From an uncultured Fibrobacter sp. (GTDB lineage: Bacteria > Fibrobacterota > Fibrobacteria > Fibrobacterales > Fibrobacteraceae): a stretch of DNA of 64,000 nt. The notes beneath the pieces were generated by a model, which was given only the letters and a program-made list of their open reading frames with translations, was not told the origin of the DNA and ran no database searches. Positions 50,229 through 58,566 of the stretch are shown in pieces (positions within the stretch are counted from its first letter, which is position 1; the number at the start of each line of letters is the position of its first letter). The stretch is from positions 62,001-126,000 of the forward strand of contig NZ_CAMVDO010000005.1 of NCBI RefSeq assembly GCF_947166265.1, written 5' to 3'. A program made the position numbers and the translations under genes.

Positions 50229-52163
50229 ATGGGATGTAAATTCACGACGCGCATCAGCACCGCGCTATCAACGAGTACAATGTGCTTCATGGGCATAATG
50301 GGAGTAACGGCCGCATTTGCCGCCCCCACCACGTACGAAGCCGAAGATTTGGCTGGCGCAACCGTTGTCGAAGATGCCGATTATTCGGGTGGAAAGTACG
50401 CAAAGCCCGCCGATGCTAGCGGCATCACCTTTACCGTCAAGGTCGAAGAGACAGCCGTCTACGACATCACCACGAAAGTACTCATCAAGCAATTCGACTG
50501 GATTACCTCTAAAATTGCGGTGAACGGAGTCGATGTGGGTTCCATGCTCATGACCCCGCGCAACTGCGATTCCAGCTATGTAATGTCGGCATCAGCCAAA
50601 ATGAAGGTCGGCGAAAACACGATTACGGTCGGCAACCAGGCGATTGGCGTGGACTACATTACCGTCGAACGCCACCCGGACCCCGAATTCAACATCAGCG
50701 CATTGCCGGTGACCCCGAACGCCACCGAAAGCGCAATGAAGGTCAAGACCTTCCTCCGCGATAACTTCTTAAAGAAGACCATCAGCGGCATGATGATCAG
50801 CGACCAGAATTTCAACTACGACTACGGCAACATGCGGCTCATTCCGCCCGGTGGCTGCACCCCCGCAGACTCCTGCAAGTTCTCCGACACAGAAGTCTCG
50901 TGGAAAGGCCAGACGGACATCGACGAATTCTACAAGCATAGCGGCCATTACCCCGCCATCGGCGGCTTCGACATGCTGTTTGCCGCAGGCGGCCACCATG
51001 AAGAAGGCTGGTTCAAGGGCTACACCGAAAACAATCTGCTCATGACCGAAGAACTTTGGAAAATGGGCGGCATCCCGACCTATACCTGGCACTGGAAAGT
51101 CGGCAAAGACACCGTATTCTATACCCAGGACGCTTATCCCAACAACGGGTTCAACGCGAGCGGCTGTACCGATACTGTCATGGGAACCTCGAACACCAAT
51201 ACCTGCTTTAACTACACCAAGGCCTTCAAGGACGCTCAGTGCAAGGAACTCGACGAGACCTCGCAGGAATACAAGGACATCGTCGCCGACGTAGATATTG
51301 TTTCGGGCTACTTCAAGCAACTGCAGGAAAAGGGAATCGCCGTCGTATGGCGTCCGCTCCACGAAGCGAGCGGTGGCTGGTTCTGGTGGGGCGTCGGCAG
51401 CGCCGAATGCTACGTACAGCTGTACCGCCTGGTATTCAACCGCATGGTCGGCACCAACGGACTCAAGAACCTCATTTGGGTGTGGAACATCAATACCGAC
51501 CCGTCTCTCGGTTATGACTATTCCGCCCTGAACGCCGCATGGTACCCCGGCGACGAATACGTGGACATTGTCGCAGTCGATGTCTATAACCCGATGGATG
51601 ACCACAACTCTGGAGCGAACTATTTCAACAAAATCGTAAGCGACGTGGGTACGAACAAGATGATTGCCCTGAGTGAAAACGGCGCCATCCCCGATATCGA
51701 CAGCATTGCCGAGGACAAGGCCTATTGGAGCTATTGGATGACATGGAGCCAGACCTGGAGCGGAAACTTCCTGGAAAAGACCTCGACCGAAATGTGGAAA
51801 CGGAACCTGGACGACGAACGCATTATCGCCCTCGACGATATGCCCGGCTGGGACAAGGTCGTAGCCGACACCAGTAGCGAAGGCGCCATCATTGCCCCAA
51901 GCGCAATCGCCCCGAAAAGAATCACCGCCAACAACGTAACCATCCAGATGCAGGGCAGAAATCTAAGCATCGCCGTTCCGCAGGCAAGCCGCACAAGCAT
52001 CGCCCTTTTCGACATGCTCGGACATAAAGTCGCAAGCCTAGCCAATGGAAATTTCCCCGCAGGGACGCTCCAATTCGACCTCGGCGGCATTGCAAGCGGC
52101 AACTACATTGTCCGCGCGAAAATCGGAAACGCAAGCTACGCCCAAAGAATCAGGGTGAAATAA
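50229..52163 (+). CDS. CBM35-GH26 beta-mannanase with C-terminal sorting tail (third of the cluster)
   Basis: 644 residues; AAAGGAG upstream of ATG 50229. Signal peptide ends near AAFAAPTTYEAED, where the CBM35 begins (about 32-150, with NQAIGVDYITVERH). GH26 follows: FLRDNFLKKTISGMMISDQN, WRPLHEASGGWFWWG and MIALSENGAIPDIDS. Compared with the other two it carries extra cysteine-bearing loops (PPGGCTPADSCKF, ASGCTDTVMGTSNTNTC). The tail SIALFDMLGHKVASLANGN and AQRIRVK is the sorting module. It probably extends the substrate range of the cluster. Confidence 0.94.
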   Translation: MGCKFTTRISTALSTSTMCFMGIMGVTAAFAAPTTYEAEDLAGATVVEDADYSGGKYAKPADASGITFTVKVEETAVYDITTKVLIKQFDWITSKIAVNGVDVGSMLMTPRNCDSSYVMSASAKMKVGENTITVGNQAIGVDYITVERHPDPEFNISALPVTPNATESAMKVKTFLRDNFLKKTISGMMISDQNFNYDYGNMRLIPPGGCTPADSCKFSDTEVSWKGQTDIDEFYKHSGHYPAIGGFDMLFAAGGHHEEGWFKGYTENNLLMTEELWKMGGIPTYTWHWKVGKDTVFYTQDAYPNNGFNASGCTDTVMGTSNTNTCFNYTKAFKDAQCKELDETSQEYKDIVADVDIVSGYFKQLQEKGIAVVWRPLHEASGGWFWWGVGSAECYVQLYRLVFNRMVGTNGLKNLIWVWNINTDPSLGYDYSALNAAWYPGDEYVDIVAVDVYNPMDDHNSGANYFNKIVSDVGTNKMIALSENGAIPDIDSIAEDKAYWSYWMTWSQTWSGNFLEKTSTEMWKRNLDDERIIALDDMPGWDKVVADTSSEGAIIAPSAIAPKRITANNVTIQMQGRNLSIAVPQASRTSIALFDMLGHKVASLANGNFPAGTLQFDLGGIASGNYIVRAKIGNASYAQRIRVK

Positions 52164-52195
52164 CACCAAACGTTATTCCAAATCGGAATATGCAG

Positions 52196-52228
52196 AATCG
52201 CGAAAAAACACGTTTTTCGCGATTTTTT
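52196..52228 (+). terminator. Terminator after the GH26 cluster
   Basis: AATCGCGAAAAA-ACACG-TTTTTCGCGATT followed by TTTT; a near-perfect 12-bp stem. Confidence 0.85.
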
Positions 52229-52263
52229 GTTTATTTTAGCAACAAGAAATACCTACTCGCTCC

Positions 52264-52300
52264 AAACATTTAGTTTATCTACAATTACAATAAAAATCCA
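52264..52300 (+). repeat. Direct repeat flanking Rpn copy 2, left
   Basis: AACATTTAGTTTATCTACAA followed by TTACAATAAAAATCC. Matches 53402-53436 with few changes, in the same orientation. Confidence 0.6.
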
Positions 52301-52442
52301 TGCAAAAAAACAGTTCTACGGTAATCAATGCAGAACGTTGTCTAAAAAAATTTTCCGTCTTGCTTCGATAAGCTCAGCACAGGCTTAGGGGCCTTAGCCG
52401 CAGTACGCCTTAAAATAGATAAAAATCAGAAACTGACTTAGC

Positions 52443-53252
52443 TTAACGTTTTTGTTCGCGAAGCGCCCTGCGCTTCTGAATTTCTTCTTGCGGAAACCCT
52501 GAAATAGCAGCAATGTCCTCATTCGTAAATTTCGGATTCGCGAGCATTGCATCGACCATTTCAAGCTTAGCTTTAGCTTTACCTCTTTCCTCGCTTTCAT
52601 GAAGGTCGTATTCGTAAGTCATATACTTGTTCCTTATGAGAGTGTCGGCTTTGTAATAAGACACCTGGTCGTTGATGGTTTTGGTTTCATGAGAATCAAC
52701 ATTCCTAGTCGCAAAATACTTCATGTACGCTTTGACAACCGGGTCTGTAAAATCTTCGTACCTTTTAAAGATATAAAAATTTTTGAAGGTGCGGTCATTC
52801 AAAGTGATGTTAGCGTCCTCTTTGGCCCTATTTTCGAAATGATATGCCGGAAGTCCGCATCCAAAAATGTCCATGGGACACAAGAAGATAATGTACTGTT
52901 CCTTGAGACTGGTATAAAAACCACCCTTCGAAAGTGCAACGCCGTCGCCCACGCTCTGATAGTACCTGGCACGCTGCGGGAGTTCCTTGGTATCTACCAT
53001 CTGCATTTCCAAATCAAAGGAACGGATTGCCTCGCCGTTTTTGTCGGTTTCCCGTGCAAAGACGTCGTAGCGGACGCCCTTGTGTTCTGCGTCATAGCTC
53101 AAAACTGCCTCCGGAACCGGAGTTTCCAGGTGATCGATTTTGATGTTCAGCAAGTGTTCGATGAATGGTTGCGCAATATGCTTGTTGCTAAAAACAAGTC
53201 CAAACATAATCGGGTCGGTAATGTCAAGATCGTCAAAAGGTTTGATATTCAT
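52443..53252 (-). CDS. Rpn-family (PD-(D/E)XK nuclease, transposase_31-like) protein, copy 2
   Basis: 269 residues from ATG 53252 (TGGAG nine bases upstream; the frame also allows a TTG two codons earlier). Through residue 220 it is about 90 percent the same as copy 1 at 28384-29196 by eye (FDDLDITDPIMFGLVFSNKH, GVRYDVFARETDKNGEAIRS). Its last 45 residues are different (MLANPKFTNEDIAAISGFPQ, EEIQKRRALREQKR). The family promotes recombination in vivo; mobilisation in the strict sense is not shown. A 16-bp palindrome lies 51 bases upstream, and a direct repeat flanks the gene. Confidence 0.9.
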   Translation of the reverse strand: MNIKPFDDLDITDPIMFGLVFSNKHIAQPFIEHLLNIKIDHLETPVPEAVLSYDAEHKGVRYDVFARETDKNGEAIRSFDLEMQMVDTKELPQRARYYQSVGDGVALSKGGFYTSLKEQYIIFLCPMDIFGCGLPAYHFENRAKEDANITLNDRTFKNFYIFKRYEDFTDPVVKAYMKYFATRNVDSHETKTINDQVSYYKADTLIRNKYMTYEYDLHESEERGKAKAKLEMVDAMLANPKFTNEDIAAISGFPQEEIQKRRALREQKR

Positions 53253-53302
53253 TTGCAAACTCCATTTAAGTTCAGGAGAGCAAATCTATCAAATAAAAAT
53301 GC

Positions 53303-53343
53303 CCATTTTCGAAAATGGCCGAATTTTGCAAACAAGTGTTTGC
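53303..53343. promoter_or_regulatory. Palindromes upstream of Rpn copy 2
   Basis: CCATTTTCGAAAATGG (53303-53318, perfect) and GCAAAC-AAGT-GTTTGC (53328-53343). Possible operators for the Rpn gene. The 53259-53594 gap contains these, the right direct repeat and no gene. Confidence 0.45.
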
Positions 53344-53401
53344 AGCAACTAACAGGTTGCCAACATAAGAAAAATTTACACTCGAAATCAGCCCACAAGC
53401 A

Positions 53402-53436
53402 CAACATTTACTTTATCTACAATCACAATAAAATCC
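53402..53436 (+). repeat. Direct repeat flanking Rpn copy 2, right
   Basis: AACATTTACTTTATCTACAA followed by TCACAATAAAATCC. It includes a TATCTACAAT stretch that could be the -10 region of the downstream GH57 gene. Confidence 0.6.
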
Positions 53437-53594
53437 GCACAGACAACCGACTCCAGAGGTGTCAAATGAAAATCCCTATCTGCAAAACAAGGGCTTTTCC
53501 GTTTGCTAGTCTTCCCCTCATACGGTGAAAGTTTCGTAACCTTTCTAGCCAACAACCACTGCCCACTGCCTACTAAATTTCTATTTTTGCGCTC

Positions 53595-56009
53595 ATGGAA
53601 AAGAAGCACCCCCTTTACTTTACGATTCACGGTCATTTTTACCAGCCGCCACGCGAAAACCCCTGGACAGGCGTTATCGAGAACCAGCCCAGTGCACGCC
53701 CTTTCCACGACTGGAACGACCGCATTGCTAGCCAGTGTTACAGCCCCAATTCCGCGAGCCGCATTCTTTCGCCGAACGGGCGCATTGTCGATATTGTCAA
53801 CAACTACGATTTTATGAGCTTCAACATGGGGCCGACCCTCATGGGATGGATCCGTACGAACACGCCGGATACCTACAAGCGCATCCAGGAAGCCGACAAG
53901 CGGAGTGCAGAACGTCTGAAAGGCCACGGTAACGCGATTGCCCAGGTCTACAACCACATCATCATGCCACTCGCCTCGCAAGAGGACAAGAAAACCCAGA
54001 TCCGCTGGGGCATCGAAGACTTTAAGTTCCACTTCGGACGCATGCCCGAAGCCATGTGGCTCGCCGAAACCGCCATCAACTTCGAGACGGTGGTGGAACT
54101 CATCAAGGCAGGCATCAAGTTCACCATTCTTTCGCCGACGCAGGCCGACAAGTTCCGCAAGCTGGGCGGTACCGAATGGACCGGCTGCAGCAACACCGAC
54201 ATCGACACGACACGCCCCTACCGCATCTACCCGCGCAACAAGGACGGCGTTCTCGTTTGCGACGGCTACCTCGACGTATTCTTCTACAACCCGTGGCTTT
54301 CTTCGGCAGTGGGCTTTGAACACCTGCTCCGCGACGCGGGTACTTTCGGCAACCGCATCAAGGACGCCTGGGACGAAAAGCGCAAGGATCCGCAGCTAGT
54401 GAGCATCGGTACCGACGGTGAATCTTACGGTCACCACGAACCGTTCGGCGACATGTGCGCCGCCTGGCTCTACAACCACTACGCCCCGGAACACAACATG
54501 GTCCCGGTGAACTACGGCTGGTTCCTGGAAGAGTTCCCGCCCGAACACGAGGTGATGCTCAAGAACTTCTACAGCGAAGGCTGCGCCTGGAGCTGTGCCC
54601 ACGGCGTTGGCCGCTGGTACCGCGATTGCGGCTGCTCGACTGGCGGTGGGCCGGGTTGGAACCAGAAATGGCGCGGTCCGCTCCGCGATGCCTTCAACCA
54701 CTTGAAGAAACTCGCCGACGATGTTTTCGTCCGCGAATTTGAAAAGATATCCGACGTAGACCCGTGGGAAGCACGCAACAATTTTGTCGAAGTCCTGGTC
54801 GCCCCCGAAGACGAATCGCGTGTACAGGCATTCCTCGCCAAGACGGTCAAAAATCCGAACGACGCAGACATGTGCGCAAAGGCTATCCGTCTCCTCGAAA
54901 TCCAGAAGTTCTGCCTGTTCAGCTTCACGAGCTGTGGCTGGTTCTTCAACGATATCGAAGGTCTGGAACCGGTGCAGAACATGCGCTACGCGCTCCGTGC
55001 CATGGAACTCCTGGAACCGTTCCTCCCCTACGGTCACCACATCAAGAATGAAGTCATCAGCATTCTCGCCCGCGCCACGAGTAACGAACACAAGTGGAAC
55101 GGTGCCGAAGTGTTTACGAACTATGCCGAAGAGAAGGTTCCAGTGGTCGTGAAAGAATTGGCCGAACAGGCCGCCATGTTCCACCTGAACCTGGAAGATG
55201 ACTCCGAAAAGAACAAGAAGATTGTCGCCACGAAGATTGCATCGCGCAGGCGCCAGACGCTCGTACGCACGGAATATTTCGACAAGTACATCAACGAACG
55301 CCGCATTTCGACGGTGCTCGCCATCACCGACATGCTCGGCCGCATCAACCTGGTCGTCGCCGATGGCGAAAACGAGCAGAACGGGCTTAAGTTTGTTGAA
55401 AATCCGAATATGAGCACGCAGGAACTGCAGGCGCTCTACCCCACCGCCTATGTGGTTCGCATGCGCAACCTGATGAGCGACTCCATCAAGCGCATCAACC
55501 AGATTTCGACCAAGAAGTACCTGAACAGCCTCACGGAATCGTTCTCGAGCTTTGCGCTTTCTCACGGACTTTCGATCGACAGCCTGGCCGACCTCGACCA
55601 CACCCTGCCCGATACCATGCGCAAAATTCTTTCGCTCGAAATCAACTCCAAGATTCACCACCTGGCACTCGAATACATGGAAAACGACGACCAGAAGGTT
55701 TTCGACGAAATCAAGGACCTGATCGAAGAAGCGAATGCGCTGCATACGCATTATTCGTTCGGCGGTACGGGCCGCATGTTCCATGCGAAGCTCATCAAGC
55801 TGATCGACTCCGTGTTCGAAAGCTTTGACAAGGATGCCGTCAAGCACATCACCGGGCTTATCACGGTCGCCGACTGGCTCAAGCTCGAAATCGACAAGAC
55901 GAGCCTCGAAAACAAGGTGTTCCCCGCCTACCAGGAATACGTGAAATACCCGACCAGCAAGATTTCGGCACTCAAGCCGATGTTCAGCTGGCTGAATTTC
56001 GAGGTTTAA
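53595..56009 (+). CDS. GH57 family glycoside hydrolase with DUF3536
   Basis: 804 residues, no signal peptide. GH57 hallmarks: YFTIHGHFYQPPRENPWTG at the N-terminus, NNYDFMSFNMGPTLMGW, RMPEAMWLAETAIN and the SIGTDGESYGHHEPFG motif near residue 273. After about 290 comes the DUF3536 region with EGCAWSCAHGVGRWYRDCGC and a long helical C-terminus. GH57 members act on alpha-glucans such as glycogen or as 4-alpha-glucanotransferases; the DUF3536 group has no defined substrate. A cytosolic role in glycogen metabolism fits Fibrobacter, which stores much glycogen (inference). Confidence 0.93.
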   Translation: MEKKHPLYFTIHGHFYQPPRENPWTGVIENQPSARPFHDWNDRIASQCYSPNSASRILSPNGRIVDIVNNYDFMSFNMGPTLMGWIRTNTPDTYKRIQEADKRSAERLKGHGNAIAQVYNHIIMPLASQEDKKTQIRWGIEDFKFHFGRMPEAMWLAETAINFETVVELIKAGIKFTILSPTQADKFRKLGGTEWTGCSNTDIDTTRPYRIYPRNKDGVLVCDGYLDVFFYNPWLSSAVGFEHLLRDAGTFGNRIKDAWDEKRKDPQLVSIGTDGESYGHHEPFGDMCAAWLYNHYAPEHNMVPVNYGWFLEEFPPEHEVMLKNFYSEGCAWSCAHGVGRWYRDCGCSTGGGPGWNQKWRGPLRDAFNHLKKLADDVFVREFEKISDVDPWEARNNFVEVLVAPEDESRVQAFLAKTVKNPNDADMCAKAIRLLEIQKFCLFSFTSCGWFFNDIEGLEPVQNMRYALRAMELLEPFLPYGHHIKNEVISILARATSNEHKWNGAEVFTNYAEEKVPVVVKELAEQAAMFHLNLEDDSEKNKKIVATKIASRRRQTLVRTEYFDKYINERRISTVLAITDMLGRINLVVADGENEQNGLKFVENPNMSTQELQALYPTAYVVRMRNLMSDSIKRINQISTKKYLNSLTESFSSFALSHGLSIDSLADLDHTLPDTMRKILSLEINSKIHHLALEYMENDDQKVFDEIKDLIEEANALHTHYSFGGTGRMFHAKLIKLIDSVFESFDKDAVKHITGLITVADWLKLEIDKTSLENKVFPAYQEYVKYPTSKISALKPMFSWLNFEV

Positions 56010-56023
56010 CCACCGAGGTGAAT

Positions 56024-56569
56024 ATGTACAAGATGTCCGAAAAGCCGCTGATTAGCGAAAAAAGAATCCGTGAGCGAGTCTCTACACTCGCCCAAGAAAT
56101 CGTCGTTGCCTACGATTTCGACATCCTGCTTTCGGCCCTCACCGGGGCCTACATGTTCACCGCCGACCTGTGCCGCGAAATTGCAAGGGTTCAAGGTCCC
56201 GCAGCCATTCAGAAAAGAATCGCCTTTATCAAGGCGTCCAGCTACGGGGATTCCACCGAATCCAGCGGAAAGCTCCAGGTGCAGGGTCTCGAAAGAATCA
56301 ACCTTCAGGGCAAAAAGGTCCTGATGATAGACGATATCGCCGACACCGGAACCACGCTTCTTGGACTTTTGGATATGCTCAAGAATGCCGGGGCCAAGGA
56401 AGTCCGTACCTGCGTCCTGTTGAACAAGCAGGAACGCCGTGAAGTCAACGTCACGGCGGACTTTGTCGGTTTTGAGATTGCAAACGAATTCGTAGTGGGC
56501 TACGGTCTCGACTATGCAAACGATTACCGTATGCTCCCCGAAATATGGACTCTACAGGAAGCAAACTAA
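56024..56569 (+). CDS. hpt: Hypoxanthine-guanine phosphoribosyltransferase
   Basis: 181 residues from ATG 56024, behind CCGAGGTGA; a GTG six bases earlier is also possible. The type I phosphoribosyltransferase PRPP loop VLMIDDIADTGTTLLGLLDM (about 103-122) and the KASSYGDSTESSGKLQV flexible loop are typical of purine salvage enzymes, with GYGLDYANDYRMLPEIW at the end. It makes IMP/GMP from hypoxanthine/guanine in the cytosol. It starts 15 bases after the GH57 gene and abuts the membrane-protein gene, forming a plus-strand operon. Confidence 0.93.
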   Translation: MYKMSEKPLISEKRIRERVSTLAQEIVVAYDFDILLSALTGAYMFTADLCREIARVQGPAAIQKRIAFIKASSYGDSTESSGKLQVQGLERINLQGKKVLMIDDIADTGTTLLGLLDMLKNAGAKEVRTCVLLNKQERREVNVTADFVGFEIANEFVVGYGLDYANDYRMLPEIWTLQEAN

Positions 56570-57076
56570 ATGGCGAATAACGATTTCGATGACGTTAGGC
56601 TTCATGCCACCCAGACTTTCGAAGCGGTAGAACGCAGCTACAACAAGATTGGCCGCGGAAAGCGGTTCCTGATCAATCTTGCCGTATGCCTATTGTTCTT
56701 TATCGCCGGTTTTATTGCATGCAACGTATTCAACAGCGTTCCTACCGAAGGGGCGATCGAACGGGTTGCCGCACAGCCCGACATGGTAAACAAGTGCAAG
56801 TACCGCTACGACCGCGCCATGGAATACGCCATTATGCATGAATGCGTATTCGCAAAAGGGACTCCGCACAACGAAAAGTCCCTTATCCAGCGCATCAACT
56901 ACTGCACCTGCGCCCTCGAAAGTGTGCAAAAGAAAAAGCCCTATCAAAAAATGTTTGAAAACAACCTCGTAGACTTCACCTTCAAAATCCGCGAAGAAAA
57001 CCTGTGCAAAGAAAACAAGGTGATCCCCACTTTGGACGAGGAAGAAGAAGAGACGAAGGACAAGGCCAAGAAATGA
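56570..57076 (+). CDS. Single-pass membrane protein, unknown function
   Basis: 168 residues. A short cytosolic start (MANNDFDDVRLHATQTFEAV) is followed by one transmembrane helix FLINLAVCLLFFIAGFIACN (about 31-50). The exported part contains four Cys (NKCKYRYDRAM, MHECVFAKG, YCTCALESVQ, NLCKENK) that may form disulfides, and the tail is highly charged. No family is recognised. It starts directly after hpt and overlaps cysE by four bases. Confidence 0.7.
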   Translation: MANNDFDDVRLHATQTFEAVERSYNKIGRGKRFLINLAVCLLFFIAGFIACNVFNSVPTEGAIERVAAQPDMVNKCKYRYDRAMEYAIMHECVFAKGTPHNEKSLIQRINYCTCALESVQKKKPYQKMFENNLVDFTFKIREENLCKENKVIPTLDEEEEETKDKAKK

Positions 57077-57861
57077 ATATCGAAGAGATAGAACAAGCGA
57101 TCCGAATTGAAGCCGAAAAGTTGGTTCACGACGAACCGCTTTCGGTGCTGATGCTCACCGAGCAGGTCCTTAACTGCAAGGACTTTGCCGCCATGCTTTC
57201 GGTAACGCTTTCGTGTCAACTCGCCGGCGAAGTGATGGACCGTGCGGAACTCGAAAAGATGTTCGACATTCTTTACCTGAAATATCCTGAACTTCTGACC
57301 TGCGCATGTAAGGACTTGCACGCGACAGTCCTTCGCGACCCCGCTTGCACCAGCTACCTGGAGCCGCTCCTGTTCTTCAAGGGATTCCAGGGACTACAGG
57401 CCTACCGCGCAGCACACGCCCTGTGGCTAGAGGGGCGTTCTTTCCCGGCAAAGATGATCCAAAGCATCGTGAGCCGCAAGTTCGGAATGGACTTCCACCC
57501 GGCCGCAAAGATTGGCCACGGCCTCCTGATTGACCACGCCACCAACATCGTGATCGGCGAAACGGCCGTAGTCGGAAACAACGTGAGTTTCTTGCACGGC
57601 GTCACCCTCGGCGGTACCGGAAAGGAAACCGGCGACCGTCACCCGAAAATTGGCAATGGCGTGATGCTCGGTGCCCATGCGCAGCTGCTCGGCAACATTC
57701 ATATTGGCGATGGCGCAAAGATTGGCGCGGGAGCCGTAGTGGTTACGGACGTTCCGCCGCATACCACTTACGCAGGCGTCCCCGCTGTCGAAGTCGGACA
57801 CCCCACCGACGAAATGCCGAGCTTCAATATGCAGCAGGACTTTACGCGCGACTGTGAATAA
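57073..57861 (+). CDS. cysE: Serine O-acetyltransferase
   Basis: 262 residues from ATG 57073 (ATGA overlap with the preceding gene). The helical N-terminal domain (DEPLSVLMLTEQVLNCKDFA, YRAAHALWLEGR) is followed by a left-handed beta-helix of hexapeptide repeats: DFHPAAKIGHGLLIDHATNI, VIGETAVVGNNVSFLHGVTL, GGTGK, RHPKIGNGVMLGAHAQLLG. The catalytic His lies in the DFHPAA/DHATN region. It acetylates L-serine with acetyl-CoA, the first step of cysteine synthesis, and is usually feedback-inhibited by cysteine through its C-terminus. Confidence 0.95.
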   Translation: MNIEEIEQAIRIEAEKLVHDEPLSVLMLTEQVLNCKDFAAMLSVTLSCQLAGEVMDRAELEKMFDILYLKYPELLTCACKDLHATVLRDPACTSYLEPLLFFKGFQGLQAYRAAHALWLEGRSFPAKMIQSIVSRKFGMDFHPAAKIGHGLLIDHATNIVIGETAVVGNNVSFLHGVTLGGTGKETGDRHPKIGNGVMLGAHAQLLGNIHIGDGAKIGAGAVVVTDVPPHTTYAGVPAVEVGHPTDEMPSFNMQQDFTRDCE

Positions 57862-58477
57862 AAAAGACAAAATAAAATTCATTTCGAAAACTCTCGACGA
57901 GCTCTTTCCCGACCCGCCGATTCCTCTCGACTATTCTGATCCCTACACGCTCCTGGTCGCCGTAGTCCTGAGCGCCCAATGCACCGACCTCCGCGTAAAC
58001 CAAGTTACTAAGGAACTTTACAAGAAGGCGAATACGCCCAAGGCCATGGTAAAACTCGGCGTCGAGAAAATCACCGAAATCATCAAGCCCTGCGGACTTT
58101 CAACCACCAAGGGCAAGAACATTTTCAACCTGTCTAAAATTCTCGTCGAAAAATACAACAGCGAAGTTCCTCGCACCTTCGAAGAACTCGAGGCACTCCC
58201 CGGAGTAGGCCACAAGACGGCAAGCGTCATGATGATTCACGCCTTCAAGGTTCCCGCCTTCCCCGTAGACACGCACATTCACCGCCTCGCCAAGCGCTGG
58301 GGTCTTTCCGACGGCAGCTCCGTCGAACAGACCGAAAAGGACCTCAAGAAAATTTTCCCCGAAAGCGAATGGGAAAAGCGCCACCTGCAAATCATTCTGT
58401 TCGGCCGCACCTACTGCAGGGCACTCGGCCATAAAAACGAAAACTGCCCCATCTGTAAGATAGTAGGCAGTAATTAG
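57854..58477 (+). CDS. nth: Endonuclease III (DNA glycosylase/AP lyase), unusual iron-sulfur ligand pattern
   Basis: 207 residues from a GTG at 57854 overlapping the end of cysE by eight bases. The helix-hairpin-helix ALPGVGHKTASVMM with the catalytic Lys and AFPVDTHIHRLAKRWG with the catalytic Asp are intact. E. coli Nth closes with C-x6-C-x2-C-x5-C for a [4Fe-4S] cluster; here the end is YCRALGHKNENCPICKIVGS, with spacing C-x9-C-x2-C and no fourth Cys. It removes oxidised pyrimidines from DNA. Whether it holds a cluster is doubtful. Confidence 0.93.
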   Translation: MNKKDKIKFISKTLDELFPDPPIPLDYSDPYTLLVAVVLSAQCTDLRVNQVTKELYKKANTPKAMVKLGVEKITEIIKPCGLSTTKGKNIFNLSKILVEKYNSEVPRTFEELEALPGVGHKTASVMMIHAFKVPAFPVDTHIHRLAKRWGLSDGSSVEQTEKDLKKIFPESEWEKRHLQIILFGRTYCRALGHKNENCPICKIVGSN

Positions 58478-58483
58478 GATGCA

Positions 58484-58510
58484 AGGTCCCTGAGCCTGCC
58501 GAAGGGTCTA
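58484..58510 (+). repeat. Intergenic TGAGCCTG-CGAAGG repeat
   Basis: AGGTCCCTGAGCCTGCCGAA followed by GGGTC, between nth and its terminator. Same family as the units inserted in mnmE. Confidence 0.5.
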
Positions 58511-58547
58511 AAAAAGGCTGCCTCAAATGATGAGAACAGCCTTTTTT
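58511..58547. terminator. Bidirectional terminator between nth and nadC
   Basis: AAAAAGGCTG and CAGCCTTTTTT around a 16-base loop serve the convergent nth and nadC genes. Confidence 0.8.
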
Positions 58548-58566
58548 GTATAAGCCAATGCAATTT

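Noticed and set aside
54396-55847. 483-codon minus-strand frame across the GH57 gene
   Set aside because: Shadow of a biased coding sequence.
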